Positions 21,116 to 29,398 of a DNA stretch of 64,000 nt are shown one piece after another. The position numbers and the translations under genes were made by a program. Within the stretch, counting starts at the first letter, position 1. Every line of letters starts with the position of its first letter. The notes under the pieces are model-generated. The model saw nothing but the letters and a program-made list of their open reading frames with translations. It did not search any database and was not told where the DNA came from. This stretch comes from Kocuria soli (lineage in GTDB: Bacteria; Actinomycetota; Actinomycetes; Actinomycetales; Micrococcaceae): positions 1 to 64,000 of the forward strand of contig NZ_RKMF01000015.1 of NCBI RefSeq assembly GCF_003797835.1, written 5' to 3'.

Positions 21116-21159
21116 GGTCATGAACGGTTACGCACGAGTTGGTCAGACGTTCACCCACC
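21116..21159 (+). promoter_or_regulatory. PHO-box-like array of four 11-bp direct repeats
   Basis: Units begin at 21116 (GGTCATGAACG), 21127 (GTTACGCACGA), 21138 (GTTGGTCAGAC) and 21149 (GTTCACCCACC), each exactly 11 bp apart. The last unit fits the GTTCACC-type unit bound by Streptomyces PhoP and mycobacterial RegX3. It lies between divergent senX3-regX3 and phoU, where such boxes occur in other actinobacteria, and would let the response regulator control both directions. Confidence 0.6.
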
Positions 21160-21340
21160 CGACCGCCGTCGGGACCGGCCCGGGCACGCACGGGGTCGGC
21201 ACCGCCGGTAAACTCTTCTGATGGATCTACGGGCGCTGCCGTGCGCCCGAAAATTGTCGATGCCCACACGGGGGACGCGGCCGACTGATCCGGCCGCCGT
21301 TTCCTCCCGCGCTGGACACGCGATGTGAGAGGAGCGCGCG

Positions 21341-22036
21341 ATGCGCGAAGTTTTCCAGGCTGAACTGAAGCAGGTCGGCGAGGAACTGGTTGAAATCGCC
21401 AAACTGGTGGACAAGGCCTTGAGCGAGGCCCGCCAGGCCTTCTTGGACGCCGACCTGGAGACCGCGCAGGAAGTCATCGCGGGAGACGCCCGCATCGACT
21501 TCATGCAGAACGAACTCGACGAGCGGTCGATCGACATCCTGGCCCTGCAGGCGCCCGTGGCCTCCGACCTGCGGATGATCGTGGGTGCGCTGCGGATGAG
21601 TTCTTCGCTCGAGCGTATGGGCGACCTGGCGCGCCACCTGGCCCAGGACGCCCGTCGTCGCTACCCGGAACCCGTTCTGCCCCCGCAGCTGGTGGACACG
21701 TTCACCCAGATGTTCGATCTGGACCTGGAGATCATCGAGGGTGTCATCCAGGTCCTGGAAACCCGCGACATGGGGGTGGCCGACTCGATCTACGCCAAGA
21801 AGGCAAAGGTCAACGAGCTGCACCAGAGCGTCTTCACCGCGCTGACCAACGAGGACTGGGACTCCCCCGTCTCCACCGCCGTGGATGTGACCCTCTCCGC
21901 CCGTTACCTCGAGCGCATCGGAGACCACGGGGTCTCCGTGACCCGCAAGGTTGCCTACCTGGTCACGGGTGAATGGACCCCGTCGGCCTCCGTGGAGCAC
22001 CCGACGGGTCACGGGCACGTCGGCTCTGACGCCTGA
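21341..22036 (+). CDS. phoU: Phosphate transport/signalling regulator PhoU
   Basis: A 231-aa all-helical PhoU protein with two repeated three-helix units and the metal-site motifs around ERMGDLARHLAQDA and LERIGDHGVSVTRKV. It damps signalling through the phosphate kinase when phosphate is plentiful. ATG has GAGGAG six bases upstream. A possible -10 TAAACT at 21209-21214 would give a leader of about 125 nt downstream of the PHO-box array. Divergent from senX3. Confidence 0.95.
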   Translation: MREVFQAELKQVGEELVEIAKLVDKALSEARQAFLDADLETAQEVIAGDARIDFMQNELDERSIDILALQAPVASDLRMIVGALRMSSSLERMGDLARHLAQDARRRYPEPVLPPQLVDTFTQMFDLDLEIIEGVIQVLETRDMGVADSIYAKKAKVNELHQSVFTALTNEDWDSPVSTAVDVTLSARYLERIGDHGVSVTRKVAYLVTGEWTPSASVEHPTGHGHVGSDA

Positions 22037-22055
22037 GTCACCCGCGGGACCAACA

Positions 22056-22103
22056 CACAAGGGCGGGGCCCACAACCATCCGGTTGTGGGCCCCGCCCTT
22101 GTG
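22056..22103. terminator. Bidirectional terminator, phoU/gpmA
   Basis: Perfect 22-bp stem (22056-22077 with 22082-22103) with a 4-nt loop between the convergent phoU and phosphoglycerate mutase genes. Confidence 0.85.
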
Positions 22104-22137
22104 CTGAGGCCGTCGGTGGGGGCCCGCCAGGGTCAGG

Positions 22138-22893
22138 TCACTTCTTGCCCTGGTTGGCCACGGCCTGGATGTTGGCCGCTGCGGCCTCCGGGTCCAGGTA
22201 CTCGCCGCCCGCAGTCACGGGGCGGAAGTTCTGGTCCAGCTCGTAGTACAGGGGGATACCGGTCGGGATGTTGAGGCCGGCGATGTCGTCGTCGGAGATC
22301 CCGTCCAGGTGCTTCACCAGCGCGCGCAGCGAGTTGCCGTGCGCGGCGACCAGAACCACGTTTCCGGCCTTGAGGTCGGGGACGATCTGCTCTTCCCAGT
22401 ACGGCAGGAAACGCTCCAGGACGTCCTTGAGGCACTCGGTGCGCGGGGCGTCCTGCACGTCGGCGTAGCGGGGATCGTGGGCCTGCGAGAACTCGTCGTC
22501 GTCGTCCAACTCGGGCGGCGGCACGTCGTAGGAACGGCGCCAGGTCATGAACTGCTCTTCGCCGTACTCGTCACGCACCTGGGTCTTGTCCTTGCCCTGA
22601 AGCGCACCGTAGTGACGCTCGTTGAGGCGCCAGGACCGCTTGACGGGGATCCAGTGACGGTCCGTGGCGTCCAGGGAGAGGTTGGCGGTCATGATCGCGC
22701 GACGCAGCAGGGAGGTGTGCACGATGTCCGGGAGGATGTCGCGTTCCTTGAGCAGCTCACCGCCGCGGGTGGCCTCGCCCTTGCCCTTCTCGGTCAACGG
22801 CACGTCAACCCAGCCGGTGAAGAGGTTCTTCTCGTTCCAGTCCGACTGCCCGTGGCGCAGCAGGATCAGCTTGTACTTCGCTTCAGTAGCCAT
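22138..22893 (-). CDS. gpmA: 2,3-bisphosphoglycerate-dependent phosphoglycerate mutase
   Basis: A 251-aa glycolytic enzyme interconverting 3- and 2-phosphoglycerate. The phospho-histidine motif [22 protein letters not shown] at the N-terminus and [17 protein letters not shown] (second catalytic His) identify a cofactor-dependent mutase of normal length. An AATACT box six bases before the ATG could be a weak leaderless -10. Confidence 0.96.
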   Translation of the reverse strand: MATEAKYKLILLRHGQSDWNEKNLFTGWVDVPLTEKGKGEATRGGELLKERDILPDIVHTSLLRRAIMTANLSLDATDRHWIPVKRSWRLNERHYGALQGKDKTQVRDEYGEEQFMTWRRSYDVPPPELDDDDEFSQAHDPRYADVQDAPRTECLKDVLERFLPYWEEQIVPDLKAGNVVLVAAHGNSLRALVKHLDGISDDDIAGLNIPTGIPLYYELDQNFRPVTAGGEYLDPEAAAANIQAVANQGKK

Positions 22894-23013
22894 GCGCCCA
22901 GTATTTCACCGCGGCGACCGCCGATGTCTCGTGTTGCAGCCCTGTGTCTGCGTTCCTGTGTGAATTCGTGGTTCCGCGTGCTGAAAGGTCTGGGATCGCC
23001 GCGGGACCGCGGG

Positions 23014-23364
23014 TCACCAGGCAGAGGGACCGGAGGATTCCACGTCGACGGCGGGCTTGACGTCCGCGAGATAGACGCCGCAGACCGTGGCGGTGATGAG
23101 CGCCACGAAGTAGGAGCTGCTGCTTGCCAACTGCCCGGTGAGAATCATGGCCAGGACCAGTGCGATCACGGCAAAGCAAGCGCCGGTCGCGGCCAGCCAG
23201 AAGTTCCGCGTCCGCTTGAACGCGCGCTGGAACTGGACGGCCTTGGTCCTGGCCAGGCAGTGGAAGAAGGCGAGGCCGCACAGGACAGCCACGAACACAA
23301 TAGCCGCCACATCGGTCCAGGTGACGAGCTGCGAGATCAGGTACTCGAAGGGCGAGAGGGTCAT
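23014..23364 (-). CDS. DUF2516-family membrane protein
   Basis: A 116-aa protein with three hydrophobic segments (about 18-35, 57-77, 80-100), a basic loop FQRAFKRTRNFWLA and the C-terminal GVYLADVKPAV typical of the actinobacterial DUF2516 family. No function is established. Its ATG overlaps the stop of the upstream trans-sulfuration gene (ATGA), so both are co-translated. Confidence 0.75.
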   Translation of the reverse strand: MTLSPFEYLISQLVTWTDVAAIVFVAVLCGLAFFHCLARTKAVQFQRAFKRTRNFWLAATGACFAVIALVLAMILTGQLASSSSYFVALITATVCGVYLADVKPAVDVESSGPSAW

Positions 23365-24512
23365 GATCCGAGCCTAACGGTCGCCAACGCGCGATCCAGG
23401 TCCGCCCACAGGTCCTCGACGTTCTCGATCCCCACGGACAGCCGCAGCAGTGATTCGGGGACGGTCGCCGGTTCGTCGTGGTGCCTTCGCCGCCGCTCCA
23501 CCAGGGACTCCACTCCTCCCAGCGAGGTGGCCGGGGTCCACACCTCGAGGGCTTCGACCACTCGTTGAGCGCCGTCGGCATCCGTGGCCAGCTCGACGCT
23601 GATGATCGCCCCGTACCCACCGTCCATCTGGGCCGCCGCCCGGACGTGCCCCGGGTCCGAGGTCAGGCCGGGGTACCGCACCCGTGTCACGGCGGGGTGC
23701 TCGGCAAGGCGCGCGGCCAGGTCCAGCGCTGAGCGGCCCGAACGCTCGACCCGCAGCGACAGGGTGCGCATGCCCCGCAGGGCCAGCCAGGTCTCGAAAG
23801 TCCCGGGGATCGCACCGTTGATGGTGCGGTGGTGCTTCAACCGCGCCCACAGGTCGGGGTCGGAGGTCAGCACGGCCCCCAGGACGACGTCGGAATGCCC
23901 GGCCAGGTACTTGGTCACCGAGTGCACCACGATGTCCGCGCCGAGAGTCAGGGGCCGTTGCAGCAAGGGCGTGGCAAAGGTGTTGTCGACGGCGGTCAGC
24001 ACCCCAGAGGCACGGGTGGCCGCCAGGATCTCGGGCAGGTCGGCCACTTCCAGCATGGGGTTCGTCGGAGACTCCAGCCAGACCAGGTCGGCACCGTCGG
24101 CAGCCTCCAGGACCGCCTGCGTGTCCGTGACGTCCACCCGGGTCACGGTGAAGTGGCCCGCGCGTTGTGCGTCGTCGACCAGGACCTGGGAGCCCTGGTA
24201 GGCGTGGGTGGGCATGACCACCCGCCCACCGACGGGTACGAGTGACATGACGGTCCCCACGGCGGCCAGCCCGGAGGCCACCGCCAGTGCGGGCAGGTCC
24301 GCGTGCTCGAGCCGACCGAGCACCCCTTCGAAGTCCTCCCACGTGGGATTGGACATCCGACCGTACCCACGGTCGGTGTCGGTCATCTCCCCGGCTCCGC
24401 GATAGGTCGAGGTCAGGACGACGGCGGGGCTCACGGGTGCGTCGTGAACGGGTTCGGGACGGCCGCCGGTAACCACGACCGTGTCAGGCCGGAGGCCCGT
24501 GGAATCAGACAT
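23361..24512 (-). CDS. Trans-sulfuration PLP enzyme (cystathionine gamma-synthase/lyase family)
   Basis: A 383-aa Cys/Met metabolism enzyme. The PLP-lysine lies in VVHSVTKYLAGHSD and the nearby ATPLLQRPL and YGRMSNPTWEDFE blocks are family hallmarks. Cystathionine gamma-synthase, gamma-lyase and methionine gamma-lyase cannot be told apart safely from sequence. ATG start with TATTCT six bases upstream suggests a leaderless message. Divergent from tmk and coupled to a DUF2516 gene. Confidence 0.9.
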   Translation of the reverse strand: MSDSTGLRPDTVVVTGGRPEPVHDAPVSPAVVLTSTYRGAGEMTDTDRGYGRMSNPTWEDFEGVLGRLEHADLPALAVASGLAAVGTVMSLVPVGGRVVMPTHAYQGSQVLVDDAQRAGHFTVTRVDVTDTQAVLEAADGADLVWLESPTNPMLEVADLPEILAATRASGVLTAVDNTFATPLLQRPLTLGADIVVHSVTKYLAGHSDVVLGAVLTSDPDLWARLKHHRTINGAIPGTFETWLALRGMRTLSLRVERSGRSALDLAARLAEHPAVTRVRYPGLTSDPGHVRAAAQMDGGYGAIISVELATDADGAQRVVEALEVWTPATSLGGVESLVERRRRHHDEPATVPESLLRLSVGIENVEDLWADLDRALATVRLGS

Positions 24513-24518
24513 GCCACA

Positions 24519-24524
24519 AGAATA
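24519..24524 (-). promoter_or_regulatory. -10 element of a likely leaderless trans-sulfuration gene
   Basis: TATTCT on the minus strand, six bases from the ATG at 24512. Confidence 0.5.
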
Positions 24525-24556
24525 GGCTCGCCCGTCGCGTCGTCCGATCCCGCCGT

Positions 24557-24562
24557 TACAGT
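24557..24562 (+). promoter_or_regulatory. -10 element of a likely leaderless tmk transcript
   Basis: TACAGT followed by 6 nt and the GTG of tmk at 24569; no Shine-Dalgarno is present. Confidence 0.5.
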
Positions 24563-24568
24563 TGAGCA

Positions 24569-25285
24569 GTGACTTCCACCGCTCCCCATGGCGATCCGAC
24601 CGGCCAGGCCTCCGAGGACCGCAGCTCAGACGAACCTGGCTCGGTCGAACGGTACCCGGGGCTGTTCATCGCGTTGGAAGGCGGAGACGGCGCAGGCAAG
24701 AGCACCCAGATCAAGCGGTTGACCCGCAACCTCCAGGACACCGGCCACACCGTCCTGACCACCCGCGAACCCGGCGGCTCGCCCATGGGTGAGGAGATCC
24801 GTGACCTGGTCCTGAATCCTGCGTACGCCCCCGTGGGCGCACGGACGGAGGCGCTGCTGTTCGCCGCCTCGCGCAGTGCCCATGTGGAGACCGTGATCCG
24901 CCCTGCTTTGCAGCGCGGGGAGGTGGTGGTGACCGACCGCTACCTCGATTCCTCGGTGGCGTACCAGGGCGCAGGCCGTGGACTGGGTACCGCCGTGGTG
25001 CGCGACCTCAACACCTGGGCCGTGAGCGGACTCATGCCCGATCTGACGGTGCTGCTGGACGTGAGTGCGGCCACGGGGCGCGCGCGCCGGTCCTCCCGCA
25101 CGGAGGATCGCATGGAGCAGGAATCCGAGGAGTTCCACGACCAGGTCCGTCAGGCCTTCCTGGACCTCGCCGCACAGTCCCCGGACCGCTACCTGGTCCT
25201 TCCGGCGGACTCCCCCGTTCCCGCCCTGGCCGAGCGGATCGCCGCACGTGCACAGGAGATCCTGGGAGCGAGGCGGTTGCCGTGA
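24569..25285 (+). CDS. tmk: Thymidylate kinase
   Basis: A 238-aa dTMP kinase. After a low-complexity tail of about 30 residues comes the P-loop FIALEGGDGAGKSTQ, the DRY-type motif VVTDRYLDSSVAYQG and a short lid with RSSRTEDRMEQE. It makes dTDP for DNA synthesis. GTG start at 24569. Overlaps holB by 4 nt (GTGA), the usual tmk-holB pairing. Confidence 0.95.
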   Translation: MTSTAPHGDPTGQASEDRSSDEPGSVERYPGLFIALEGGDGAGKSTQIKRLTRNLQDTGHTVLTTREPGGSPMGEEIRDLVLNPAYAPVGARTEALLFAASRSAHVETVIRPALQRGEVVVTDRYLDSSVAYQGAGRGLGTAVVRDLNTWAVSGLMPDLTVLLDVSAATGRARRSSRTEDRMEQESEEFHDQVRQAFLDLAAQSPDRYLVLPADSPVPALAERIAARAQEILGARRLP

Positions 25286-26421
25286 CGGTCTGGGACGAAC
25301 TGGTGGGTCAGGACGCCGTGGTGGCCCAGTTGCAGCGCGCAGCACAGGACGAACGCCCCACGCACGCGTGGTTGTTCACGGGCCCCCCGGGTTCGGGGCG
25401 ATCCAGCGCGGCCCTGGCGCTGGCCGCCGCCTTGCTGTGTGAACAGCCGGACCCTTCGGAGCGCGGGTGCGGGCGCTGCACGTCCTGCCGCACGGTCGCA
25501 TCCGGGTCGCACGCGGACCTCACGCATTTCCGCACCGAACACAACGAGATCCGCATCGACGATGCCCGGGAGCTCGTGGTCCGGGCCCAGGACAAACCCT
25601 CCGTGGGCCGGTGGCGGGTCATGGTGGTCGAGGACGCCGACCGTATGGTCGAGCGGACCTCCAACGTCATGCTCAAGGCCATCGAGGAACCGCCGCCCAA
25701 CACGATCTGGCTCCTGTGCGCCCCCAGCCCCATGGACGTGCTGGTCACCATCCGCTCCCGGTGCCGCCCGGTCACCCTCCGGATCCCACCGGTCGAGGCC
25801 GTGGCCGAACTGCTCGAAACCCGCGACGGCGTTCCCCCCGCGTTGGCCGCGGAATGCGCCCGGCTCGCCCAGTCGCACGTGGGCGTCGCCAGGCGCCTGG
25901 CCCAGTACGACGACGCCCGCGAGCGGCGTCGTCGGGTGGTGGAACTGCCGCTTCGCCTGGGTGGCGTGGCCGACGCCGTGCGGGAGGCCGACCGGTTGAC
26001 CAAACTTGCCGAGGAAGAAGCCACCGCCGACGCGGAGACCCGCCACGAGGAGGAGCGCGCCCACCTGATGGTGGCCTTGGGAGCACCGGAATCCGGGCGG
26101 ATGCCCCCCAGCGTGCGCAGCGCCTTGAAGCGACTCGAGGACGATCAGAAGCGGCGCTCCAAGCGCATCCGCACGGACACCCTGGACCGGTTCCTGATCG
26201 ATCTGACCACGTTCTACCGCGACGTGCTGACCCTCCAACTGGGAACGGGGTCCCACCTGGTCAATTCCCATCTGGAGGCGCCTCTGCAGGACTACGCCGC
26301 GAACAGTTCGCCGGAGGAATCCCTCAAGCGCATTGACGTGATCACCCGGACGCGTTCCAGGATCCGCACCAACGCCGCCGCGGGCCTGGCCTTCGAGGCA
26401 ATGGCGGTGTCGTTGTTGTGA
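25282..26421 (+). CDS. holB: DNA polymerase III subunit delta' (clamp loader)
   Basis: A 379-aa AAA-type clamp-loader subunit. WDELVGQDAVVAQLQ at the N-terminus, an intact-looking P-loop GPPGSGRSSAALA (Arg replacing the usual Lys, as expected of a non-hydrolysing delta' subunit), zinc-finger cysteines around CGRCTSC, and sensor-type VVEDADRMVERTSNVMLKAIEEPP. Coupled to tmk upstream and to the peptidase-like gene downstream by 4-nt overlaps. Confidence 0.94.
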   Translation: MTVWDELVGQDAVVAQLQRAAQDERPTHAWLFTGPPGSGRSSAALALAAALLCEQPDPSERGCGRCTSCRTVASGSHADLTHFRTEHNEIRIDDARELVVRAQDKPSVGRWRVMVVEDADRMVERTSNVMLKAIEEPPPNTIWLLCAPSPMDVLVTIRSRCRPVTLRIPPVEAVAELLETRDGVPPALAAECARLAQSHVGVARRLAQYDDARERRRRVVELPLRLGGVADAVREADRLTKLAEEEATADAETRHEEERAHLMVALGAPESGRMPPSVRSALKRLEDDQKRRSKRIRTDTLDRFLIDLTTFYRDVLTLQLGTGSHLVNSHLEAPLQDYAANSSPEESLKRIDVITRTRSRIRTNAAAGLAFEAMAVSLL

Positions 26422-28031
26422 CGAGGTTTCCCAGCCGGTTTTCCCCACGCCGATCTTCCCTTAGCCGGTCCTGCTACTACCGGCCCTCTTCGTCGCGGGC
26501 ACTTGTGGCCGCGGCCATCGTCGCGCTGATGGCCACCGTGCTCGCCCTGGCCGGCTGCGCCCCCAAGGAGACCTCGACGGCTGATTCGGCGGCCCTGGAC
26601 GGTACGGACCCGGCGCTGGCCGAGTCCTACGAACAGGAGATCACCTGGGGTGACTGCCAGGACGTCACCCGCGGGTCGGACCTCGAGTGCGCGGACCTGA
26701 CCGTGCCCGTGGACTACTCCGACCCGGAGGGTGAAACCACCACCGTGGTCATGGCCCGGTCGACCTCCGGCGGGAACGCCAGTAAGGGATCATTGCTGAT
26801 GAACCCCGGCGGACCCGGCGGGTCGGGTGTGGACCTCATGCAAGCGGCGCCCGCGTACTTCGACGAGGACGTCCAGGAGAACTACGACCTGGTCTCCTTC
26901 GACCCCCGCGGGGTTTACCGCTCCGACGGGATCGAGTGTCTGGATGACGCCGAGGTGGACGAGTGGCGCGCCGAGTCGGCTTTCGATCCGGAGACCGAGT
27001 CCCTGGACGACCTCCGCTCGGAGTACGGGGACGTCGGTCAGGCCTGCGAGGAGAACTCAGGCCCCGTTCTGGAGCACATGGACACGGAATCCGTGGCGCG
27101 GGACATGGATGTCATGCGCGCCGTCCTGGGTGATGCGACCACGAACTACGTGGGGTTCTCCTACGGGACGCAGATCGGCTCGACCTACGCGGGCCTGTTC
27201 CCGGACCGCGTGGGGCGGTTCGTGTTGGACGGCGCCGTGGATCCCGAGCTGACCAATTCCGAGGTCACGGTGGGCCAGGCCGCGTCCTTCGAGGAAACCC
27301 TCCGGCATTTCGTGGAGGACTGCACGGAGACCAACAGCGAGTGCTTCACCGACGGATCCGTGGACGACGGGCTGGAGGAGATCCAGAGCATCATCGACCG
27401 CACCCGGGACGGGTCCGTGACCGCGGACGACGGGCGCGAGGTCTCGTCGGTCTCCGCCGTCGAGGGGGTTCTGGTCCCGCTGTACTCCCCCTCCGGGTAC
27501 TCGACCCTCAACCAAGCGCTGGTGGATGCGCAGGGCGGCGACTACACGGCGTTGCTGAAGATCTCGGACTCGAACCACGGGCGGGAGGCCGACGGAAGCT
27601 ACCGCGGCAATTCGAGCGTGGCCTTCGCCGCCGTCAATTGTCTGGACTACGACGCCGACGCGGTGACCGACGAACAGATGGCCCGGAACCAGGACGAACT
27701 GAACGAAGTCTCACCGACCTTCGGTGAGTTCCTGGGCTACTCGGACGCAGCGTGCCAGGGCTGGCCGGTGGAGTCCGTGGATCAACCGGCCGCGGCCGAG
27801 TACGACGGTGACTCGCAGATCCTGGTGGTGGGAACCCGCCACGACCCGGCCACGCCGTATCCGTGGGCGGAAGCCCTGACCGAGCAGCTGGGCAATGCCC
27901 GTCTGCTGACCTACGACGGCTGGGGCCACGGTGCGTACACGAGCGGGAACTCGTGCGTGATCTCCGCCGTCAACACCTATCTGGTCGACGGCGACCTGCC
28001 GGACCAGGGGACGGTGTGCGCCGCGAGCTGA
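26418..28031 (+). CDS. Exported alpha/beta-hydrolase lipoprotein, tripeptidyl aminopeptidase-like
   Basis: A 537-aa protein with a long N-terminal region and a lipobox ALAGC near residue 47, so predicted to be membrane-anchored outside the cell. The catalytic Ser is in VGFSYGTQIG (about 249), Asp in VVGTRHDPATP (about 475) and His in GWGHGAY (about 503), with an oxyanion motif NPGGPGGSG. This is the layout of actinobacterial SlpD/SlpE and tripeptidyl aminopeptidases (S33). The mature protein is acidic. Start overlaps the holB stop by 4 nt. Confidence 0.88.
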   Translation: MTRFPSRFSPRRSSLSRSCYYRPSSSRALVAAAIVALMATVLALAGCAPKETSTADSAALDGTDPALAESYEQEITWGDCQDVTRGSDLECADLTVPVDYSDPEGETTTVVMARSTSGGNASKGSLLMNPGGPGGSGVDLMQAAPAYFDEDVQENYDLVSFDPRGVYRSDGIECLDDAEVDEWRAESAFDPETESLDDLRSEYGDVGQACEENSGPVLEHMDTESVARDMDVMRAVLGDATTNYVGFSYGTQIGSTYAGLFPDRVGRFVLDGAVDPELTNSEVTVGQAASFEETLRHFVEDCTETNSECFTDGSVDDGLEEIQSIIDRTRDGSVTADDGREVSSVSAVEGVLVPLYSPSGYSTLNQALVDAQGGDYTALLKISDSNHGREADGSYRGNSSVAFAAVNCLDYDADAVTDEQMARNQDELNEVSPTFGEFLGYSDAACQGWPVESVDQPAAAEYDGDSQILVVGTRHDPATPYPWAEALTEQLGNARLLTYDGWGHGAYTSGNSCVISAVNTYLVDGDLPDQGTVCAAS

Positions 28032-28108
28032 CCGGCGCCACCCGATAACGGGCCCCTACTAGCCGTCCGCGAGGTGGGCACCGCCGTCGTTCCCGGATAT
28101 CCCCAGCG

Positions 28109-28873
28109 TCACCCGGGCATCGCCAGGCGGCGGACGGACTCTCCCCTGGAACCGTGCGAGCCCGAATCGCGGTGCGAGCTCGGCAACTGCAGCAGTGCAG
28201 GGACGGCGCGGATGGAATCGACCACCACGTCCGCCCCGGCCGACTTCAACGCCGGCCCCAGGTGCGCACCCGTGAGCACACCCACCTTCAAACCGGCCCC
28301 GGCCCGCGTCCCGGCCTGCATGTCGGCCGTGGTGTCCCCCACGACCATGACCTCCCGGACGTCGCCGATGTCCAGCGCCAGCAACGCAGTCAGGATCATG
28401 TCCGGGTAAGGCCGGCCGCGTCCCGCATCCGCCGGGCACAGGCTCAGGTCGGCCAGACCCATCCACCCCAGGGACTCCAGGATCATGTTCTGGCTGTGCC
28501 GGTTGTACCCGGTGGCCAAACAGACCTTGAGGCCGGCCTTGTGCAGTCTTTCGATGGATTCCGCCGCACCCTCGACGGGCTGGACGCCCTCCGCGCTCAA
28601 CAACTCGTCCAGTTGCCGTTCGAACTCGTGGGTGGCGCGGATGGCCGTGGCGGGGTCGCCCTGGAAGAGCTGCTGGAAGACCCGGACCTTGGACTGTCCC
28701 AGCGTGTCCCGCAGATACGCCAGCATCCCGGCGAAACGCAGGGAGCCCGTATCCACACCCAGGTCCTGGACGGTCCGAATGAAGGCGCGCTCCATCAACC
28801 CGTTGTCCTGGAAGGTCGTCCCTGACATGTCGATGAAGGCCAGTTTCAGGCCACGGGTGAGGTCGTGCCCCAT
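28109..28873 (-). CDS. HAD-family phosphonatase-like hydrolase
   Basis: A 254-aa HAD-superfamily protein. Motif I is FIDMSGTTF (Asp15 nucleophile; the second Asp is replaced by Ser17, as Ala in phosphonoacetaldehyde hydrolase). GQSKVRVFQQLF in the cap and VVGDTTADMQAGTRAGAG complete the pattern of the phosphonatase-like group. It may act on phosphonoacetaldehyde or a related phosphate ester; no phosphonate genes are nearby. The C-terminal 30 residues are unconserved-looking and Ser/Gly/Arg rich. Confidence 0.8.
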   Translation of the reverse strand: MGHDLTRGLKLAFIDMSGTTFQDNGLMERAFIRTVQDLGVDTGSLRFAGMLAYLRDTLGQSKVRVFQQLFQGDPATAIRATHEFERQLDELLSAEGVQPVEGAAESIERLHKAGLKVCLATGYNRHSQNMILESLGWMGLADLSLCPADAGRGRPYPDMILTALLALDIGDVREVMVVGDTTADMQAGTRAGAGLKVGVLTGAHLGPALKSAGADVVVDSIRAVPALLQLPSSHRDSGSHGSRGESVRRLAMPG

Positions 28874-29112
28874 AACTCACCGCCGCGTTCGTGTGCGTGG
28901 AATATCCCGAAGCACACATCGTCCAGGGGCGGACAATCCCAGGTCCGACCTGGGGTCGACGGCCGGGTGAACGCTGGGAGAACAGTCGTTCACGTGCGCG
29001 GATGACACCCAACCCTGAAGATCCCCGAGCCGAACCCCGGGTGATTTGTGGTGCTGACCCGCGGCGGTGCTAAAGTGTCGTGCGCGCTGTTCGCAGCGCC
29101 GCACTTTTGTGC

Positions 29113-29185
29113 GCCGCCTTAGCTCAGTCGGTAGAGCGATTCACTCGTAATGAATAGGTCGCCGGTTCGATTCCGGCAGGCGGCT
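29113..29185 (+). tRNA. tRNA-Thr (CGT)
   Basis: A 73-nt cloverleaf: acceptor GCCGCCT/AGGCGGC, D-arm AGCTCAGTCGGTAGAGC, anticodon loop with CGT, T-arm GGTTCGATTCC. No encoded CCA. A terminator follows six bases later. Confidence 0.96.
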
Positions 29186-29190
29186 CGGTC

Positions 29191-29230
29191 AAGGAGCCCG
29201 GTACCCCGCGGTACCGGGCTCCTTTCGTCT
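29191..29230 (+). terminator. Terminator after tRNA-Thr
   Basis: Perfect 15-bp stem (29191-29205 with 29210-29224) with loop CCGC, followed by a weak T-containing tail. Confidence 0.85.
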
Positions 29231-29398
29231 CATGGAACGCCCGAGTGCCGCACCGATCAGACGCCAGGGCTCAGAACCCTCCACACGCTCCGCCCATACC
29301 TTCGTCACACAGGTTGGACACTTCCGCCCACATCTCTGGTCCCATGCCGCCGCTGCCTTCAGACTGGCCGAAATGCCAATCGATGAGGAGGCATCGGG

